Shown here one piece after another: positions 57,950-59,766 of a stretch of DNA of 59,766 bases. Below the pieces are notes generated by a model. That model saw only the letters and a program-made list of their open reading frames with translations, was not told the DNA's origin and did not search any database. Numbering within the stretch: position 1 is the first letter of the stretch; each line of letters begins with the position of its first letter. The stretch covers positions 1-59,766 of the forward strand of contig NZ_JACZKG010000014.1 of NCBI RefSeq assembly GCF_014860165.1, written 5' to 3'. Origin of the DNA: Devosia sp. (GTDB taxonomy: Bacteria > Pseudomonadota > Alphaproteobacteria > Rhizobiales > Devosiaceae). The translations under genes and the position numbers were made by a program.

Positions 57950-59062
57950 ATGCGGTTTGCAACGCGCGAAGCACGATGGCTGCGAGTCGGGCTGGCCTGG
58001 ACGATCCTAGCCCTGGCCTGCGGCCTTCCCGCCCAGGCTGCGGATCCCTATCGGGTGACCGGCGTTCCGATCGATGCCACGGCCGAGAGCGCCACCGCCG
58101 CCCGCGAGCGCGCATTGGCTGAGGGACAGAGACGGGCGCTCGAGCGCCTCATCGACCGCCTGGTCGATCCCGCCGATCGGGAGCACGTCGTCCTGCCTGA
58201 TGCGGCGATCGCTTCCACCTGGGTCGCGTCCTTCGAGGTCGCCGACGAACGTCGGTCGGCGGTCCGCTACCTGGCGCGCCTCACGGTCACATTCGCAGAC
58301 CAGGCGATAAGGGACTATCTGCGCCAGCAGGGGATCGCTTTCGCCGACACGCCGAGCCCGCCCATTCTGGTCCTGCCCGTGCTGCAGCGGAGCGAGCAGC
58401 TCTATTTTGGCGGCGCCAATCCATGGCTGGCCGCCTGGCAGGCGGGGACGCCCGAGGGGCTCGTTCAGTTCGTATTGCCCGGCGATCCGGCCGATCCGGC
58501 CGATGCCATCACCCCCACCCAGGCGGCCGCGGCCAACGATGTGCTTCTAGAGGCGGTCGTCGAGCGGTATTCCATCGGCGACGCGCTGGTTGCCCAGTTC
58601 ACGGAAGACACGGGAGGCGCTTCGGCGTCGGTGCGCGCGACGTGGCTCGGGCCGACGGGGCGCGGCCGCGTTCTGGTCGAGGCCTTGCCGGAGGGAGGCG
58701 AGAGTCCCGCCGCGCGCTACAACGCCGCCGTCCGCCAAGTCGCGAAATGGGCCGAGGATGCCTGGCGGCGTAACAACCTAGTGCGTTCGGGCGAGGCGCA
58801 TGATTTTGAATCCGTGGTGCCTTTGAACAGCCTGTCTGATTGGATCGCGACGCGCGACGGCCTGGCGCGAATCACCGCCATCCACCAGGTCACGCTGTTG
58901 TCGTTCGCGCGCCAGGAGGCGCGGATTCTGATACGCTACAGCGGCGACCCGGATCAGCTCGCGGGCGCGATCAGCGCGCAGGGGCTCGCGCTTACGCGCG
59001 TCGATGACGGGTGGGAAATCACCCGCGCCGCCGCCGCGCGGGATCACGGCGGCCGGCGCTGA
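57950..59062 (+). CDS. DUF2066 domain-containing protein
   Basis: A 370-residue protein with an N-terminal signal sequence or anchor ([21 protein letters not shown]), followed by [29 protein letters not shown], the start of the DUF2066 domain. The family is periplasmic and of unknown function. In alphaproteobacteria it occurs just before a CDP-alcohol phosphatidyltransferase, PerM and hdaA, as here. ATG 57950 was chosen; an in-frame GTG at 57926 is possible. It is divergent from purM. Confidence 0.82.
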   Translation: MRFATREARWLRVGLAWTILALACGLPAQAADPYRVTGVPIDATAESATAARERALAEGQRRALERLIDRLVDPADREHVVLPDAAIASTWVASFEVADERRSAVRYLARLTVTFADQAIRDYLRQQGIAFADTPSPPILVLPVLQRSEQLYFGGANPWLAAWQAGTPEGLVQFVLPGDPADPADAITPTQAAAANDVLLEAVVERYSIGDALVAQFTEDTGGASASVRATWLGPTGRGRVLVEALPEGGESPAARYNAAVRQVAKWAEDAWRRNNLVRSGEAHDFESVVPLNSLSDWIATRDGLARITAIHQVTLLSFARQEARILIRYSGDPDQLAGAISAQGLALTRVDDGWEITRAAAARDHGGRR

Positions 59063-59066
59063 CGGC

Positions 59067-59618
59067 ATGCTGGTCGCATTGCCAAACCTGCTCAGCCTGG
59101 CGCGCCTGTTCTGCGTACCGCTGATCGTCTGGCTCATTCTCGACGGCCGCGCGGACATCGCGTTCATCGTCTTCGTCCTGGCCGGCGTGACCGACGCCGT
59201 CGACGGCTTCATCGCCAAGCGGTTTGGCGCCGTGACTGAGCTTGGCAAGTTCCTCGATCCGCTGGCGGACAAGGCGCTTCTGGTGAGCGTTTACGTGGCA
59301 CTGGCGTCCGTGGGCGGCATGCCGCGCTGGCTCGTGATCTTGGTGGTGTTCCGCGACGTGTTGATCGTCGGCGGCAGCCTCTTGATCCACACCATGCGCC
59401 AGACGGTGGTGATGAATCCGCTCAAGATCAGCAAGCTCAACACGCTCCTGCAGATCGTGCTGGCGGCCGTGGCGCTGCTCCGCGACGGCTATGGTGTCAT
59501 GCCCGACGGGATCGACACGATCCTTGCCGTCGTCGTTGCGGTCACCACCTTTCTTTCCGGCGCGGCCTATGTCTGGGTCTGGGGCCGGAGCATTCCCGGG
59601 CTGAGCGGCAAGCTATGA
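59067..59618 (+). CDS. CDP-alcohol phosphatidyltransferase family protein
   Basis: A 183-residue membrane enzyme of the CDP-alcohol phosphotransferase family, which makes phospholipid head-group bonds using CDP-diacylglycerol. The catalytic motif is DAVDGFIAKRFGAVTELGKFLDPLADK: the four aspartates are present, while the usual AR pair is AK. About five or six helices are seen. It may be a PgsA-like or another enzyme; its alcohol substrate is not settled. ATG 59067 starts 4 bp after the DUF2066 stop. Its stop overlaps the next start in an ATGA. Confidence 0.88.
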   Translation: MLVALPNLLSLARLFCVPLIVWLILDGRADIAFIVFVLAGVTDAVDGFIAKRFGAVTELGKFLDPLADKALLVSVYVALASVGGMPRWLVILVVFRDVLIVGGSLLIHTMRQTVVMNPLKISKLNTLLQIVLAAVALLRDGYGVMPDGIDTILAVVVAVTTFLSGAAYVWVWGRSIPGLSGKL

Positions 59619-59766
59619 TCGAGCTCAGGCGCGTCTGGTTCTGGCTTGCCCTGGCGGCGCTGACGGCGGCCCTGCTCTACGGGGTGCGCGACGTTCTGCT
59701 GCCGTTCGTCGTTGGCGCCGGCGTCGCCTATCTTCTCGAACCGGCCGCCGACCGGATCGAGCGGCA
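59615..59766 (+). CDS. AI-2E/PerM family transporter (3'-truncated by window edge)
   Basis: The first 50 residues of a protein beginning MIELRRVWFWLALAALTAAL, then LPFVVGAGVAYLLEPAADRIE. This is the first membrane segment and conserved AYLL-P-D block of the AI-2E/PerM transporter family. In this order it is usually followed by hdaA. The ATG overlaps the upstream stop by 4 bp. The gene runs out of the window. Confidence 0.85.
   Translation, partial: MIELRRVWFWLALAALTAALLYGVRDVLLPFVVGAGVAYLLEPAADRIER

Overview
The window is about 60 kb of GC-rich, gene-dense chromosome from an alphaproteobacterium of the order Hyphomicrobiales (Rhizobiales). The gene orders nuoB-N/birA/rnj/DUF1467/proS/lolC/lolD, divK/pleD/rpmG, pyrB/pyrC/plsY/dprA/topA/rnr and gatC/gatA/gatB are typical of that order. 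Protein wording and intergenic palindromes look most like Devosia or a close relative. The genus is an inference; no rRNA or tRNA gene was found in the window to test it.

Layout. (1) 1-15409: respiratory complex I genes nuoB (5'-truncated by the window edge) to nuoN on the + strand, nearly all touching or overlapping, followed without a gap by birA. (2) 15484-21792: RNase J, a DUF1467 membrane protein, a YjbR-like protein and an adjacent structured RNA candidate (both -), then proS and the lipoprotein exporter genes lolC-lolD. (3) 21789-27539, - strand: HIT protein, a membrane hydroxylase/SDR fusion, a FemAB-like acyltransferase, a GDPD, RidA, DNA polymerase IV and a DUF3572 protein. (4) 27627-29462: the cell-cycle signalling pair divK-pleD, then a 438-bp intergenic region with elaborate predicted RNA structure and a CtrA-like box, then rpmG. 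(5) 30163-43187, mostly - strand: a DUF983 protein, rnr, topA, dprA, plsY, a pyrC-like gene and pyrB. This block is broken by + strand insertions: a secreted protein, an M19 dipeptidase, a frameshifted GIY-YIG gene bracketed by palindromes, and an aldo/keto reductase. (6) 43308-47531: a divergent NmrA/AraC pair, ruvX, a flavin monooxygenase and a degenerate metallo-hydrolase-like protein. (7) 47619-54893: gatC, gatA and gatB with accessory genes between them, including an AT-richer secreted protein, a YjhX-type protein and chorismate mutase. (8) 54940-59766: a proline-rich small protein, an EamA transporter, purN-purM, then DUF2066, CDP-alcohol phosphatidyltransferase and the start of an AI-2E/PerM family gene.

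Most of the window is core metabolism. The most intriguing items are two structured non-coding regions (17973-18126 and about 29590-29870), the palindrome-bracketed GIY-YIG relic, the hydroxylase-SDR fusion, a dihydroorotase homologue that has lost its metal-binding HxH motif, and a NuoE carrying a long linker and a second domain. I found no CRISPR array, prophage, intact insertion sequence or obvious new defence system. Start codons were chosen by family length, overlap with the previous gene and visible ribosome-binding sites, so several differ from the longest open frame.
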